NCBI GenBank assembly: GCA_003132205.1
Contig: PKWY01000038.1
Coordinates: 31,765 to 95,764 of the forward strand
Origin: Acidimicrobiaceae bacterium
GTDB lineage: Bacteria > Actinomycetota > Acidimicrobiia > Acidimicrobiales > RAAP-2
DNA length: 64,000 nucleotides
Direction of reading: 5' to 3'
Shown here: positions 33,217 through 43,349 of the stretch, piece by piece
Position numbering within the stretch: the first letter of the stretch is position 1
How the letters are laid out: each line of letters begins with the position of its first letter
The notes under the pieces: model-generated
Seen by the model: the letters and a program-made list of their open reading frames with translations, nothing else
Databases searched by the model: none
Told to the model about the DNA's origin: nothing
Translations under genes and position numbers: made by a program

Positions 33217-34712
33217 TTCGAAACTCCGCTCGGAGCGACGTGCTCGATCAACTGCTGGACCGACGGCGAGATCCGGTCAAGGACGGGCTTGGGAAACACG
33301 CCGAGCGCCACGATCAGGACGACGACGGGGACCAGTACCCAGCGCTCCTTCGAGGTGACGTCGGTCATGGTCGCGTTCGCGCCGACCGCGCGGCCGTGAA
33401 AGACCCGCTGGTAGGCCCAGAGCAGGTAGAGCGCGGCGGCGACGACACCGAAGGCACCGAAGACGCCCCACCACGCGTGGGTGGCGAACGTGCCGATCAG
33501 GATGAGGTACTCGCTCACGAAGCCCGACAGTCCCGGCAGGCCGATCGAGGCGAGCATGACCACCGTGAAGATCGCCGCCATCACCGGTGCCGGTCCCTGG
33601 AGGCCGTTGAAGTCGCGGATCTGGATGCTGCCCCGGCGGGTCTCGATGTAGCCAATGATGAGGAAGAACCCGATGGTGATGATGCCGTGGTTGAACATCA
33701 AGAGCACCGCGCCCACCGTGGCGATCTTCGATCCCGCCATGACGCCGAGCGTGATGAAGCCCATCTGGGCGAGCGACGAGTACGCGACGAACCGCTTGAG
33801 GTCGAGCGCCACGCAGGCGAGCGCCGATCCGTAGAGGATCCCGATCACCGCGAGCGTCATGACGACCGGGCGCATGTCGGGCAGCGCCAGGGGGAGCAGC
33901 CCGACGGCGAAGCGCAGCAGCCCGTACGAGCCCAGCTTCGCGAGCAGGGCCGAGAGCTCGATCGAACCGGCCGTCGGCGCCTCGGCGTACGTGAGAGGCG
34001 ACCACGTGTGCAGCGGCCAGATCGGCGCCTTCGCGCCAAAGGCGATGGCGAAGGCGACGAAGAGCCAGATCGCCGTCGAGTGGGTCATCGACGTCGCCGA
34101 CAACGTCCCGTAGGCGAAGCTGAGCGCGCCCCCGGTCTGGTGCTGGTGCAGGAAGCCCAGGTACAGGACGCCGATCAGCAGGAACGCCGACGCGGTGAAG
34201 GTGTAGATGAAGAACTTGAGCGCGGCCTTGCCCCGCTCGGCGCCGCCCCACTGGGAGATGATGAAGTAGCAGGGAATGAGCGTCAGCTCGAAGAAGATGA
34301 AGAACAGCAGCAGGTCGTGGGCGATGAAGCTGCCCATCGTCATGCTCGTGAGGATCAGGAGCCACGACACGAAGGCCGGCTCGCGGCGGCGATCACGCCC
34401 GCCGAGCAGCGCCAGCAGCACGACGATCGCGGTCAGCACCACCATCAGCAGCGAGATGCCGTCGAGCGCGACGTCGTAGGCGAGTCCGAAGGGTGCCGCG
34501 AGCACGTGGCGCGTCGCGAAGTCGAAGGTCTGGGCCTTCGCGATGTGGTCGTTGTAGAGCACCGCGACGATCAGCGCCAGCACCATCTCGACGCTCGCCG
34601 TCACGACGGCGACGAGGTACGCGCGGCCCTCCTTGTCGCGCACGAGCATCGCCAACAGCGCGCCCGCGAGGGGCACGACCAGCAGCGCGGTTAACCAGAG
34701 TGACGAATGCAT
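33213..34712 (-). CDS. nuoM: NADH-quinone oxidoreductase subunit M
   Basis: A 499-residue antiporter-like subunit. Diagnostic segments are FFIFFELTLIPCYFIISQWGG (TM5 Glu), FGAKAPIWPLHTWSPLTYAEAPTAGSIELSALLAKLGSYGLLRF (TM7 Lys, HTW, GS) and DLKRFVAYSSLAQMGFITLGVMAG. It forms one of three proton-pumping modules of the membrane arm. The ATG is 2 bases after the nuoL stop; the stop overlaps nuoN. Confidence 0.95.
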   Translation of the reverse strand: MHSSLWLTALLVVPLAGALLAMLVRDKEGRAYLVAVVTASVEMVLALIVAVLYNDHIAKAQTFDFATRHVLAAPFGLAYDVALDGISLLMVVLTAIVVLLALLGGRDRRREPAFVSWLLILTSMTMGSFIAHDLLLFFIFFELTLIPCYFIISQWGGAERGKAALKFFIYTFTASAFLLIGVLYLGFLHQHQTGGALSFAYGTLSATSMTHSTAIWLFVAFAIAFGAKAPIWPLHTWSPLTYAEAPTAGSIELSALLAKLGSYGLLRFAVGLLPLALPDMRPVVMTLAVIGILYGSALACVALDLKRFVAYSSLAQMGFITLGVMAGSKIATVGAVLLMFNHGIITIGFFLIIGYIETRRGSIQIRDFNGLQGPAPVMAAIFTVVMLASIGLPGLSGFVSEYLILIGTFATHAWWGVFGAFGVVAAALYLLWAYQRVFHGRAVGANATMTDVTSKERWVLVPVVVLIVALGVFPKPVLDRISPSVQQLIEHVAPSGVSK

Positions 34713-34714
34713 GA

Positions 34715-36586
34715 CTAACCAACCCTCGCGACGAGGTACACGACGATGACGGCGACGCCGAGCACGGTGGCGAGCGCGTAGTGGCGAACGAAGCCGGACT
34801 GGATCTTGCGAACGCCCTCGGCGCTGTGGCGAACCCCCACCGCGAGGCCCATCACGCCGCCGTCAATGACCTTGTCCTCGATGACCGCATCGCTGAACGC
34901 GGCGGCCTTCTCGAGCGGGCGGCCAATGGTGGCGTCGTAGAAGTCGTCCCAGTGCCACACGTGCTCGAAGAACGGCGACTCGAAGCGGGCCGACTCGGAG
35001 ATCCCGCGCCAGATGGTGAACGCGGCGAAGAGCCCGATGACCGCCGCGGCGACGTCGACCGCCGCGAGGCCCCACTGGGCCAGCGTCGTGGCCGCCGCGG
35101 TCGGCGCGACGTAGCCGAACGTGGGGCTCAGGAAGCCCGCGAGCGAGTCGTGGTGGATCCAGGGCAGGTCCAGCATCCCGCCGAGCACAGAGAGGGCGGC
35201 GAGGACGACCAGCGGGGCGGTCATGACCCACGGTGATTCGTGGGGATCGTGCCCGTGGGTCTCCTCGCGGAAGCGCTCGGCGCCGCGGAATGTCAAGATG
35301 AAGAGGCGGCTCATGTAATAGGCAGTGAGGATCGCCGTCAGCACCGCCAGGATCCAGAGGATCTTGTTGTGCGCGAAGACGTTGGTGAGCACGTCACCCT
35401 TCGCCCAGAATCCGGCGAACGGCGGTATGCCCGAGATGGCGAGCCAGCCGATCAGGAACGTCGGGAAGGTCAGCGGCAGGTACTTCTGGAGCCCGCCCAT
35501 CTTTCGCATGTCCTGCTCGCCGTTGAGCGAGTGAATGACCGACCCCGAGCCGAGGAAGAGCAGGGCCTTGAAGAAGGCGTGGCTCACCATCAAGAAGATG
35601 GCGGCCGAGTAGGCGCCGACCCCGACGGCGAGCACCATGTAGCCGATCTGGGAGACCGTCGAGAAGGCGAGCACCTTCTTGATGTCCTTCTGGGACGTGG
35701 CGATGGTGGCGGCGACGAAGGCCGTGAGGGCCCCGATCACCGCGATCGTGGTGCGACCGGACTCCGAGAGGGCGAGCACGGGCGACATGCGCACGAGCAG
35801 GTAGACACCCGCGGTGACCATGGTCGCCGCGTGGATCAGCGCCGACACCGGGGTGGGGCCTTCCATGGCGTCCGGGAGCCAGTTGAAGAGCGGTATCTGC
35901 GCGCTCTTGCCGGTCGCGGCGAGCAGGAGCGCGAGCACGGTCAGCGTCGCGACGGTCGGCGAGAGCGTGCCGGCCAGGTGGAAGATGCCGAGGTAGGTCA
36001 GCGTGCCGGTGTGCGAGAAGAGCAGGAACATCGCGATCAGCAGCCCGACGTCGCCGACGCGGTTGTAGATGAACGCCTTCTTGCCGGCCGAGGCGGCCGA
36101 GTCGCGGTCGAAGTAGAAGCTCACGAGCCAGTACGAGCAGAGCCCGACGCCCTCCCATCCGACGAAGGTGAGGACCAGGTTGTTCGCGAGCACGAGGGTG
36201 AGCATCGAGAACACGAAGAGGTTGAGGTACAGGAAGAACTTGCGGTAGTCCTTCTCGCCGTGCATGTAGCCGATCGAATAGAGGTGGATCAACGTCGAGA
36301 TTCCGGTGACGAAGAGGCACATCGTGATCGACAGGGGGTCCACCAGTAGGGCCGCCGGCACGTGCAGCGTGCCGACGTCGATCCACGTGAACAGGTGCAC
36401 CGTGACCTCGCGGGTGTGCTGGTGCAGGAGCAGGACGAACGCGGTCACCGCGGCGACGAAACTGAGCCCCACGACCCCGGTCGCCGCGTAACCGATCTGG
36501 GACTCGTTCATGCTCTTTCCGTTCAGCAGAACGAAGACGAAACCCACCAAGGGCAGCAGCAGGATAAGTGTCGCGAAATGTGCCAT
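34715..36586 (-). CDS. nuoL: NADH-quinone oxidoreductase subunit L
   Basis: A 623-residue subunit, the distal pump with the long lateral helix at its C-terminus. Recognised by NLVLTFVGWEGVGLCSYWLVSFYF, KSAQIPLFNWLPDAMEGPTPVSALIHAATMVTAGVYLLVR, the KKVLAFSTVSQIGYMVLAVG stretch, and the AGFWAKGDVL motif. One base separates it from nuoK and two from nuoM. Confidence 0.96.
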   Translation of the reverse strand: MAHFATLILLLPLVGFVFVLLNGKSMNESQIGYAATGVVGLSFVAAVTAFVLLLHQHTREVTVHLFTWIDVGTLHVPAALLVDPLSITMCLFVTGISTLIHLYSIGYMHGEKDYRKFFLYLNLFVFSMLTLVLANNLVLTFVGWEGVGLCSYWLVSFYFDRDSAASAGKKAFIYNRVGDVGLLIAMFLLFSHTGTLTYLGIFHLAGTLSPTVATLTVLALLLAATGKSAQIPLFNWLPDAMEGPTPVSALIHAATMVTAGVYLLVRMSPVLALSESGRTTIAVIGALTAFVAATIATSQKDIKKVLAFSTVSQIGYMVLAVGVGAYSAAIFLMVSHAFFKALLFLGSGSVIHSLNGEQDMRKMGGLQKYLPLTFPTFLIGWLAISGIPPFAGFWAKGDVLTNVFAHNKILWILAVLTAILTAYYMSRLFILTFRGAERFREETHGHDPHESPWVMTAPLVVLAALSVLGGMLDLPWIHHDSLAGFLSPTFGYVAPTAAATTLAQWGLAAVDVAAAVIGLFAAFTIWRGISESARFESPFFEHVWHWDDFYDATIGRPLEKAAAFSDAVIEDKVIDGGVMGLAVGVRHSAEGVRKIQSGFVRHYALATVLGVAVIVVYLVARVG

Positions 36587-36587
36587 C

Positions 36588-36893
36588 TCAGCCCTTCAAC
36601 TCCGAAAGTTCATCGACCGAGGTCGACGAACGACGTCGAAAGACCGCCACGACGATGCCGAGTCCGACCGTGACCTCCGCCGCGGCGACGACCATGACGA
36701 AGAACACGCTGGCCTGTCCCCCGACGTCGCTGAGCGTTCGTGAGAAGGTCACGAAGGTCAGGTTGACGGCGTTGAGCATGAGCTCGATGCACATGAACAT
36801 GATCAGCGCGCTGCGCCGGGTCAAGAGGCCGAAGGAGCCGATGCCGAAGAGCACGGCGGCGAGTATCAGGTACCACGCGGCGGGTACGTTCAT
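36588..36893 (-). CDS. nuoK: NADH-quinone oxidoreductase subunit K
   Basis: A 101-residue, three-helix membrane subunit (MrpC-like). The two buried glutamates of the quinone-to-pump axis are visible in [16 protein letters not shown] and [19 protein letters not shown]. The ATG overlaps the nuoJ stop (ATGA). Length is normal. Confidence 0.95.
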   Translation of the reverse strand: MNVPAAWYLILAAVLFGIGSFGLLTRRSALIMFMCIELMLNAVNLTFVTFSRTLSDVGGQASVFFVMVVAAAEVTVGLGIVVAVFRRRSSTSVDELSELKG

Positions 36894-37468
36894 GCGTCCA
36901 CCTCGACTTCTTCGTCATGCACCGAGCGCTCGCGCCGCGCGAGCAGGACCGCGCCGACGACGGCGATGACCAGCAGCGCGGCCGTGGCCTCGAACGCGAA
37001 GAGATAGGTCGTGAAGATCGCGGTGCCGAGCTGCTTCACGTTGGCCTGTCCCGTCGCGAGCGCCACGCCCTTCGTGGAGACCGACATGGCGCCGGTGACC
37101 CAGTGTGAACGGGCCATCAGGACGACGAGTCCGCCGACCGTGATGGCGGCACCCACCGCGGCGAACGCGCGCTGGCCGACGAGCGGCTCGACGTGGACGT
37201 GTTCCCTGCGATCCACGCCGAGGAACATGATGACGAACAGGAAGAGCACGACGATCGCGCCCGCGTAGACGATGATCTGCACCGCGGCGAGGAAGTCAGC
37301 CGACTGGGCGACGAAGGCGATGGCCACGCCGAAGAGCGTCATGATCAGGCTCAATGCGCTGTGCACCGGGTTCTTCAGGGCGATGACGCCGATGGCGCCG
37401 ACCAGGATCAGCAGTGCCGCGGTCGCGAAGACCAGGACGCTGGCGAGGGCGTAGGCGCCGGCAATCAT
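36890..37468 (-). CDS. nuoJ: NADH-quinone oxidoreductase subunit J
   Basis: The 192-residue membrane subunit shows the characteristic [26 protein letters not shown] helix, with its pi-bulge Tyr-Ala-Gly, and the [10 protein letters not shown] start. GAGGAGAG precedes ATG 37468 by about 7 bases; GTG 37471 is an alternative. It overlaps nuoI at the start and nuoK at the end. Confidence 0.94.
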   Translation of the reverse strand: MIAGAYALASVLVFATAALLILVGAIGVIALKNPVHSALSLIMTLFGVAIAFVAQSADFLAAVQIIVYAGAIVVLFLFVIMFLGVDRREHVHVEPLVGQRAFAAVGAAITVGGLVVLMARSHWVTGAMSVSTKGVALATGQANVKQLGTAIFTTYLFAFEATAALLVIAVVGAVLLARRERSVHDEEVEVDA

Positions 37469-38220
37469 CACTTCTCTCCTCGTCGACGACGCGGCATTTT
37501 TTCCCGCGCGTTCTTCATCAATCCTTGCAGGCCCCGCTGGTCGAGCGGCACGTCGACCGGATTGAGGTGCCTCGCGAACACGTTGCGGATCTGCTTCGAG
37601 CCGGTGGCGTCGTCGTCGCGGTTCTCCGACTGTCCGGCTTCGGGCGCGCGCACTCCCGCTCCGAGGTCGCCGGTCCACTGGACGACGCCCTCGAACGACG
37701 CGTCGCCCGCTGGCGACGTGGCGCGCATCCAGCCGCCGGTCATCGCGGCCTCGCCTTCGCGCCAGTCCTCCCACGGCAGGCGTTGCGGCAAGCCCTGGTC
37801 GTCGACGAGGAGCTCGGCCTTCGTGTAGATCGCGTCGGAACGGTTGGTGAAGGAGAACTCGAACATCTTGGACTCGGTGATCGCCTGGGTCGGGCACGCC
37901 TCGACGCAGAGGTCGCAGTGGATGCAGCGCAGGTAGTTGATCTCGTAGACGTAGCCGTAACGCTCGCCGGGGCTCACCGGGTGGTCGGGCGGGTTGTCCA
38001 GGCCTCGAACGTAGATGCAGTTGACCGGACAGGCGCCGGCGCACAGCTCGCAGCCGATGCACTTCTCCATCCCGTCCTCGTAGCGGCTGAGGACGTGGCG
38101 GCCGTGCTGGCGCGGCTGCTTGGGTCGCTTCACCTTCGGGTAGCTGTTGGTCACCCGGGGGCGAACCAGGTGCTGCAGGGTGAGCTTGAAGCCACCAAAG
38201 AAGTCGAACGGCTGGGCCAT
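37468..38220 (-). CDS. nuoI: NADH-quinone oxidoreductase subunit I (two [4Fe-4S])
   Basis: The 250-residue ferredoxin-like subunit carries N6a and N6b ligands in CIGCELCAGACP and CIHCDLCVEACP, plus YRGRHVL-like RQHGRHVLSRYEDG before the first. The C-terminal extension of about 90 residues past the clusters (WREGEAAMTGG onward) is longer than in proteobacteria and is rich in Arg/Asp. ATG 38220 overlaps the nuoH stop (TGATG). Confidence 0.95.
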   Translation of the reverse strand: MAQPFDFFGGFKLTLQHLVRPRVTNSYPKVKRPKQPRQHGRHVLSRYEDGMEKCIGCELCAGACPVNCIYVRGLDNPPDHPVSPGERYGYVYEINYLRCIHCDLCVEACPTQAITESKMFEFSFTNRSDAIYTKAELLVDDQGLPQRLPWEDWREGEAAMTGGWMRATSPAGDASFEGVVQWTGDLGAGVRAPEAGQSENRDDDATGSKQIRNVFARHLNPVDVPLDQRGLQGLMKNAREKMPRRRRGEK

Positions 38221-39452
38221 CAGCTCTCTCCGTCCGTGAGTTTGCGGATGATGCGGCCCGGGATCGGCCGCTCGCCGACTACCGGCAGCACCGCTTCGCT
38301 GCCGACCTCGCGCGACTGGCCGAGTGTGAACGCCCTCGTGAGCAGCGTCCAGGAGAGGAACACCGCCGCGGCCATCAGGAATCCCCAGCCCGGGGCGATC
38401 AGGAAGCCCGCGACGATGAGCATCCAGCCGAGGCTGAGCGGAATGAGTCGCTTCCAGCCGAGGTCCATGAGCTGGTCGTAGCGAAAGCGTGGCAGCGCGC
38501 CGCGGAACCACACGTAAGCGAAGGCGAAGCCGGAGGTCTTCAGCACGAACCAGATGATCGGGAAGATCCACTTGAAGTGCGCGACCGGCGGGATCCAACC
38601 GGCCGGACCGCCGAGGAAGAGCGTCACGATGATCGCCGACATGGTGATGGTGTTCATGAACTCGGCGAGGTAGAAGAGGCCGAAGCGGATCGACGAGTAC
38701 TCCGTGTGGAACCCGCCGACGAGCTCGCTCTCCGCCTCGACGACGTCGAAGGGAGGCCGGTTCAGTTCGGCGGTGATCGAGATGAGGAACACCACGAAGG
38801 GCACCACGCCCAGGCGGATCAGGTTCCAGTGCCAGACGCCGCCGCCCTGGGAGGTGACGATGTTGTGCGTCGAGAGCGATCCGGTGGCGAGGATGATCGT
38901 CACGATCGTCATGCCGAGGGCCGCCTCGTAGCTGATCATCTGGGCGCTCGCGCGCACCGAGGAGAGCAGCGGGTACTTCGATCCCGACGACCAGCCCGCG
39001 AGCATGACGCCGTAGACCGAGATGCCCGACATCGCGAGCATCAGCAGGATCCCCATGGGAGGGTTCGCCACCTGCAGCATCACGGCGTGGCCCGCCACGT
39101 GGATCGTTCCGCCCAGGGGGACGAGAGCGAACGTGATGAGCGCCGGCACCACGACGAGATAGGGGGCCAGCTTGAAGACGAAGCGGTCGGCCTCGCTGGG
39201 AACCAGGTCCTCCTTGCCAATGAGCTTGAGTCCGTCAGCCAAGGTCTGGAACAGCCCGAACGGTCCCCAGCGCTGGGGACCGATGCGGCTCTGCATGTCC
39301 GATATCGCCTTGCGCTCGAACCAGATCATGATGGTGACCGCGCCCATGATGGCGCCAAATCCCACCAGGACCTTGATCAGCACGATCAACAGAACCACGC
39401 CGGTGACCCCGTGGGCGAACAGCGGGTCACCGGATGCGAGCAGCGGATTCAT
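38220..39452 (-). CDS. nuoH: NADH-quinone oxidoreductase subunit H
   Basis: The 410-residue membrane subunit forms part of the quinone chamber. Diagnostic segments are WFERKAISDMQSRIGPQRWGPFGLFQTLADGLKLIGKEDLVP near the start, SITAELNRPPFDVVEAESELVGGFHTEYSSI (acidic loop), and RGALPRFRYDQLMDLGWKRLIPLSLGW. ATG 39452 overlaps the nuoG stop (ATGA). Confidence 0.96.
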   Translation of the reverse strand: MNPLLASGDPLFAHGVTGVVLLIVLIKVLVGFGAIMGAVTIMIWFERKAISDMQSRIGPQRWGPFGLFQTLADGLKLIGKEDLVPSEADRFVFKLAPYLVVVPALITFALVPLGGTIHVAGHAVMLQVANPPMGILLMLAMSGISVYGVMLAGWSSGSKYPLLSSVRASAQMISYEAALGMTIVTIILATGSLSTHNIVTSQGGGVWHWNLIRLGVVPFVVFLISITAELNRPPFDVVEAESELVGGFHTEYSSIRFGLFYLAEFMNTITMSAIIVTLFLGGPAGWIPPVAHFKWIFPIIWFVLKTSGFAFAYVWFRGALPRFRYDQLMDLGWKRLIPLSLGWMLIVAGFLIAPGWGFLMAAAVFLSWTLLTRAFTLGQSREVGSEAVLPVVGERPIPGRIIRKLTDGES

Positions 39453-42052
39453 CGCGTCTCCAATCGAACCTGGGTGATGACGCTCGAACTGTCGATGAGT
39501 TCCTTCACCACGTTCTCGCCGGACTCGTCGAGGGTGCCAAAGACGATCTCGGTGGTGCCCCTCGCGACGCCTTCGTTGAGCACGACCGGTAGCTCCAGCG
39601 CGCCCTTCGGACCGTTCACCTTCACCACGTCGCCGCTCTCGACGCCGAGGCGGTCGAGGTCGAAGTGGTTGAGGTGCAGCGTCGTCGTGGGGATCAGGTC
39701 GTGCAGCGCCGGCGACCCCTGCATCGCGATTCCGCGGTCGTAGAGCCGGCGGCTCAGCACCACGCGCAGCGCGTAGGCGTCGGCCAGGGGAACGTCGAGT
39801 CCGCGTCCCGCGCGAACGTCGCTCCAGGTGGCGCTCGAGGTCGTCGCGGATCCGGTGGCGTTGGTGACGACCGTCGAGCCGGTGTGCGAACCGAGGCCCA
39901 CGGTGTCCGCCGAACGGATGCCGGGAACGGCCATCGGGTCGAGCGTGCGCCGAGGCGATGGGGTGACGTTGCGTCCGACGACGACGCCGTCATACACCTC
40001 GTCGTTCATCACCGAGAGCGCGGGGTAACCCGTCGTCTCTTCGATGGCCCGCGAAGTCTCCTCGACCGACGTGAGCCCGATGCTCTGGCCGAACTCCTCG
40101 GCGAGTTCGGCGGCGATCGCGACGTCGGGCCACGCGGAACCGGGAGGAACGATCTTCGGCGAGACGGTGGAGACGCGGCCTTCGATGTTGGTGACGGTGC
40201 CGCTTCGCTCGTGCTGGATGGCGGCGGGCAGGACGACGTTGGCGTAGGCCAGTGTCGCGCCGCCGTGTCCGGTGACGACCACGACGTCGGCCGCCTCGAG
40301 CGCCTTCTGCGCACCCTCCAGGTCGGCGACGTTGCCGAGCAGGCACCCGCCGAGGAGCAGCACGGCCCACTGGTCGCCCTTGCGAAGGGCCTCGAGCTGG
40401 CTCAGCGTGTCGCGCCCCCCGTTGATCGCGTTGAAACCGCGCCCGGGACGAAGGTTCGGGCTGAGCCCCATGTCGAGGGCGCCCATCACGTTCGACCTTC
40501 GAAGCGCCGGCAGGAACTTGGCGTCGGGGAAGCGCTCGGCGAGGGTGCGGATCGCCGTCTCCATTACCCGGGCGTCTTCGGCCAGGTTGGGGCGTCCGAC
40601 GACGAAGACCACGCCCTCGCCGCTCTCGCCAATGAGGCGACGGGCTTCGCCGAGTTCTTCCTCGCCGAAGGCGACGCCGACGGGGACTTCCGATCCGCTC
40701 GCGATGGCTTTGGCGACGATGTGGGCTTCACCCGGGCGAACGACGAGCGAGACGCGCGCGAGCGAGCGAAGGGCGCTCGGACCAAAGGCGAACTCGACGA
40801 TCGAGTTCGACTTCTTCACGGCGCTCTCGCGCAGCCGCAGGAAGAGGATGGGCAGCTCCTCGCGCAGGTCGCCCGTCAGCGTCACGACCGTGCAGGCGCT
40901 GGCCGCCTCGTCGATGGTCGCCATGGGCAGCGCCTGCAGCAGCACGGCGTCGAGGCCGTCGCCGTACTGCGCGTCAATACTGTCGCTGCCGAGGACGCCG
41001 CGCACGAATCGTTCCCACGCGAACGCGCCCTCGTTCGTAAGGGCCGCGCCGCCGATGGCGCCGACGCCACCGGGCGTCGCCGAGGCTTCACGGAGCAGCG
41101 ACGCGGCTTCGGCGAGGGCCCGGCCCCAGCTCACTGGGACGAGCTCGCCGTTGCGCCGGATGAGGGGCTCGGTGATGCGCGTGGTCGCCTTCAGCGGATC
41201 GAACGAGAGGATGTTCCCATCGACCGACTCGAGGGTGAAGCGTCCCTTGTCGCACAGCCAGCCGTGGTTCACGGGGTCGCTGTCGACGCCCAGGACACGG
41301 GTGAGCCGGTTGCCCGACGACTGCACGGCGACGCGGCATCCCACCGCGCACGTCGTGCAGGTGCTCTCGACCTGCTCGAGGTCCCACGGACGAGCGGAGA
41401 AGCGATAGGGCTTCGCGGTGAGCGCCCCGACGGGGCAGATCTGGACCACGTTGCCCGAGAAGACCGAGTCGAAGGGCTGCGTGGGGGACGTCGCGACCTC
41501 AATCAGGTCGCCGCGTCCGGCGAAGGCGATCTGGGCGTCGCCCGCGACTTCGCTCGCGAAACGGGTGCAGCGCGAGCACTGGATGCAGCGTTCGCGGTCG
41601 AGGAGCACGAGCTCGCCGATCTCGACGGGCTTGACGAAGTGGCGCTTCTCCTCGATGAAGCGGGTCTCGCCCGATCCGTGCGCCAGCGTCTGGTCCTGCA
41701 GGGGGCACTCGCCGCCCTTGTCGCAGACCGGGCAGTCGAGGGGGTGGTTGGCGAGCAGGAACTCGAGCACGCCGTCCTGGGCCTTCTTGACCTTCTCGGA
41801 ATCGGTCACGATGTTCATGCCGTCGCTCACCCGCAGGTAGCAGGCGGGCTGCAACGTGGCGCCGCGGGGGCTGTCGACCTCGACGAGGCACATGCGGCAC
41901 ACCCCGACGGGCTCCATGCGCGGGTGGTAGCAGAAGCGCGGGATGTAGGTGCCGGCGCGCTCGCAGGCCTCGATCAGGAGCTCGCCCGGCTTCGCCTCGA
42001 TGGCGCGCCCGTCGAGCGTGATCTGAACCGATGTGCGCGTCACGTCACTCAT
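39449..42052 (-). CDS. nuoG: NADH-quinone oxidoreductase subunit G
   Basis: The 867-residue subunit begins with a [2Fe-2S] domain (IPRFCYHPRM..GVCRMCLVEV..QPAC), then HPLDCPVCDKGGECPLQ and CIQCSRCTRF with CPVGALT for the [4Fe-4S] clusters N4/N5. CTTCAVGC followed by NHGWLCDKGRF matches the extra N7 cluster known from Thermus and E. coli. The rest is the molybdopterin-oxidoreductase-like fold. ATG 42052 overlaps the end of nuoF by 8 bases. Confidence 0.95.
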   Translation of the reverse strand: MSDVTRTSVQITLDGRAIEAKPGELLIEACERAGTYIPRFCYHPRMEPVGVCRMCLVEVDSPRGATLQPACYLRVSDGMNIVTDSEKVKKAQDGVLEFLLANHPLDCPVCDKGGECPLQDQTLAHGSGETRFIEEKRHFVKPVEIGELVLLDRERCIQCSRCTRFASEVAGDAQIAFAGRGDLIEVATSPTQPFDSVFSGNVVQICPVGALTAKPYRFSARPWDLEQVESTCTTCAVGCRVAVQSSGNRLTRVLGVDSDPVNHGWLCDKGRFTLESVDGNILSFDPLKATTRITEPLIRRNGELVPVSWGRALAEAASLLREASATPGGVGAIGGAALTNEGAFAWERFVRGVLGSDSIDAQYGDGLDAVLLQALPMATIDEAASACTVVTLTGDLREELPILFLRLRESAVKKSNSIVEFAFGPSALRSLARVSLVVRPGEAHIVAKAIASGSEVPVGVAFGEEELGEARRLIGESGEGVVFVVGRPNLAEDARVMETAIRTLAERFPDAKFLPALRRSNVMGALDMGLSPNLRPGRGFNAINGGRDTLSQLEALRKGDQWAVLLLGGCLLGNVADLEGAQKALEAADVVVVTGHGGATLAYANVVLPAAIQHERSGTVTNIEGRVSTVSPKIVPPGSAWPDVAIAAELAEEFGQSIGLTSVEETSRAIEETTGYPALSVMNDEVYDGVVVGRNVTPSPRRTLDPMAVPGIRSADTVGLGSHTGSTVVTNATGSATTSSATWSDVRAGRGLDVPLADAYALRVVLSRRLYDRGIAMQGSPALHDLIPTTTLHLNHFDLDRLGVESGDVVKVNGPKGALELPVVLNEGVARGTTEIVFGTLDESGENVVKELIDSSSVITQVRLETR

Positions 42053-43349
42053 GGGGACACCCTCCGTGTTGAACGTGCGCCACGAAATCGTCGCGGAACA
42101 TTTGGATCGCCGAATGCACCGACGACGGGATCGATGGTCCGAGCACGCAGATCGTCGTCTGCTGGGGCGGCCAGGTGAGGCCGGGCGCGATGTTGTCGCA
42201 GAGGTCCAGCAGCAGATCGATGTCTTCCATCCGTCCGCCGCCGTGCTCGAGCCGGTACATCGCGCGCTCGATCCAGCCGGATCCCTCGCGGCACGGCGTG
42301 CACTGGCCGCACGATTCGCGCGAGAAGAACTTCGTGATCCGCCAGACCGCGCGCACCACGCAGCTCGTCTCGTCCATCACGACGATCGATCCCGAACCGA
42401 GCATCGAGCCCTCGCCCGCCACTTCGTCCTGGCCGAGTGGCAGGTCCAGGAGCTCGGGCCCGAACCACGGGGCGGAGACGCCGCCGGGGATGAAGGCCTT
42501 GATCTGCTTGTCGTCGATGATGCCGCCGCCCAATCGGGGGTCGTAGATGAGGTCGCGGAAGGTGTTCTTCACCATCTCGATCTCGTAGACACCGGGATTC
42601 TTCACGCGTCCCGCCAGGGCGAAGAGCCGCGTGCCGGCGGAGCGTCCCCCGCCGAGGGCCGCGAACGCGGCGCCGCCGTTGTTGACGATCCACGGCAGGT
42701 TCGACATCGTCTCGACGTTGTTCACGACCGTGGGCTCGCCGTAGAGGCCGGTGACCGCCGGAAAGAACGGGGGCTTGATGCGGGGGAACCCGCGCTTGCC
42801 CTCGAGCGCCTCGATGAGCGCGGTCTCCTCGCCGCAGATGTAGGCGCCGGCTCCGGGGTGCACGACGACGTCGAGCGAGAAGTCCGAGCCGAAAATCTTG
42901 GATCCGAGGGCGCCGTGCGCGTAGGCGTCGTTGAGCGCCTGCTGGACCCGTTCGAGCCCGAGCGCGAACTCACCGCGCATGAAGATGAAGGCCTGGTTGA
43001 CCTGGAGCGCGTACGCCGCGATGATCACGCCTTCGACCAGCTGGTGCGGGTCGCGTTCGACGAGGTAGTGGTCCTTGAAGGTGGCGGGCTCGGACTCGTC
43101 GCCGTTCACGACGAGGTACGAGATGGGCGACTTTCGAAGCATCGACCACTTGCGCCCCGCGGGAAATCCCGCGCCGCCGCGCCCGAGCAACGACGCGGCG
43201 TCGACTTCGGCGGCGACCGCTTCGGGGAACATGGTGAGCGCCTTCTTCAAGGCGACGTAGCCCCCGGTGTCGAGGTAGCGAGCGAGCGTGAAGGAGTCGG
43301 CGAAGTCCTTGCGCGAGGTGACGATACGCGGAGCGTCGAGCGTAGCCAC
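42045..43349 (-). CDS. nuoF: NADH-quinone oxidoreductase subunit F (FMN, NADH site)
   Basis: The 434-residue subunit oxidises NADH. FMN/NADH motifs are GRGGAGFPAGRKWSM and GAGAYICGEETALIEALEG; the N3 cluster ligands are in ESCGQCTPCREG plus the later Cys in LCDNIAPG. The true start is GTG 43349, which overlaps the nuoE stop by one base (TAGTG); the open frame upstream is a shadow of nuoE. Confidence 0.96.
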   Translation of the reverse strand: MATLDAPRIVTSRKDFADSFTLARYLDTGGYVALKKALTMFPEAVAAEVDAASLLGRGGAGFPAGRKWSMLRKSPISYLVVNGDESEPATFKDHYLVERDPHQLVEGVIIAAYALQVNQAFIFMRGEFALGLERVQQALNDAYAHGALGSKIFGSDFSLDVVVHPGAGAYICGEETALIEALEGKRGFPRIKPPFFPAVTGLYGEPTVVNNVETMSNLPWIVNNGGAAFAALGGGRSAGTRLFALAGRVKNPGVYEIEMVKNTFRDLIYDPRLGGGIIDDKQIKAFIPGGVSAPWFGPELLDLPLGQDEVAGEGSMLGSGSIVVMDETSCVVRAVWRITKFFSRESCGQCTPCREGSGWIERAMYRLEHGGGRMEDIDLLLDLCDNIAPGLTWPPQQTTICVLGPSIPSSVHSAIQMFRDDFVAHVQHGGCPHE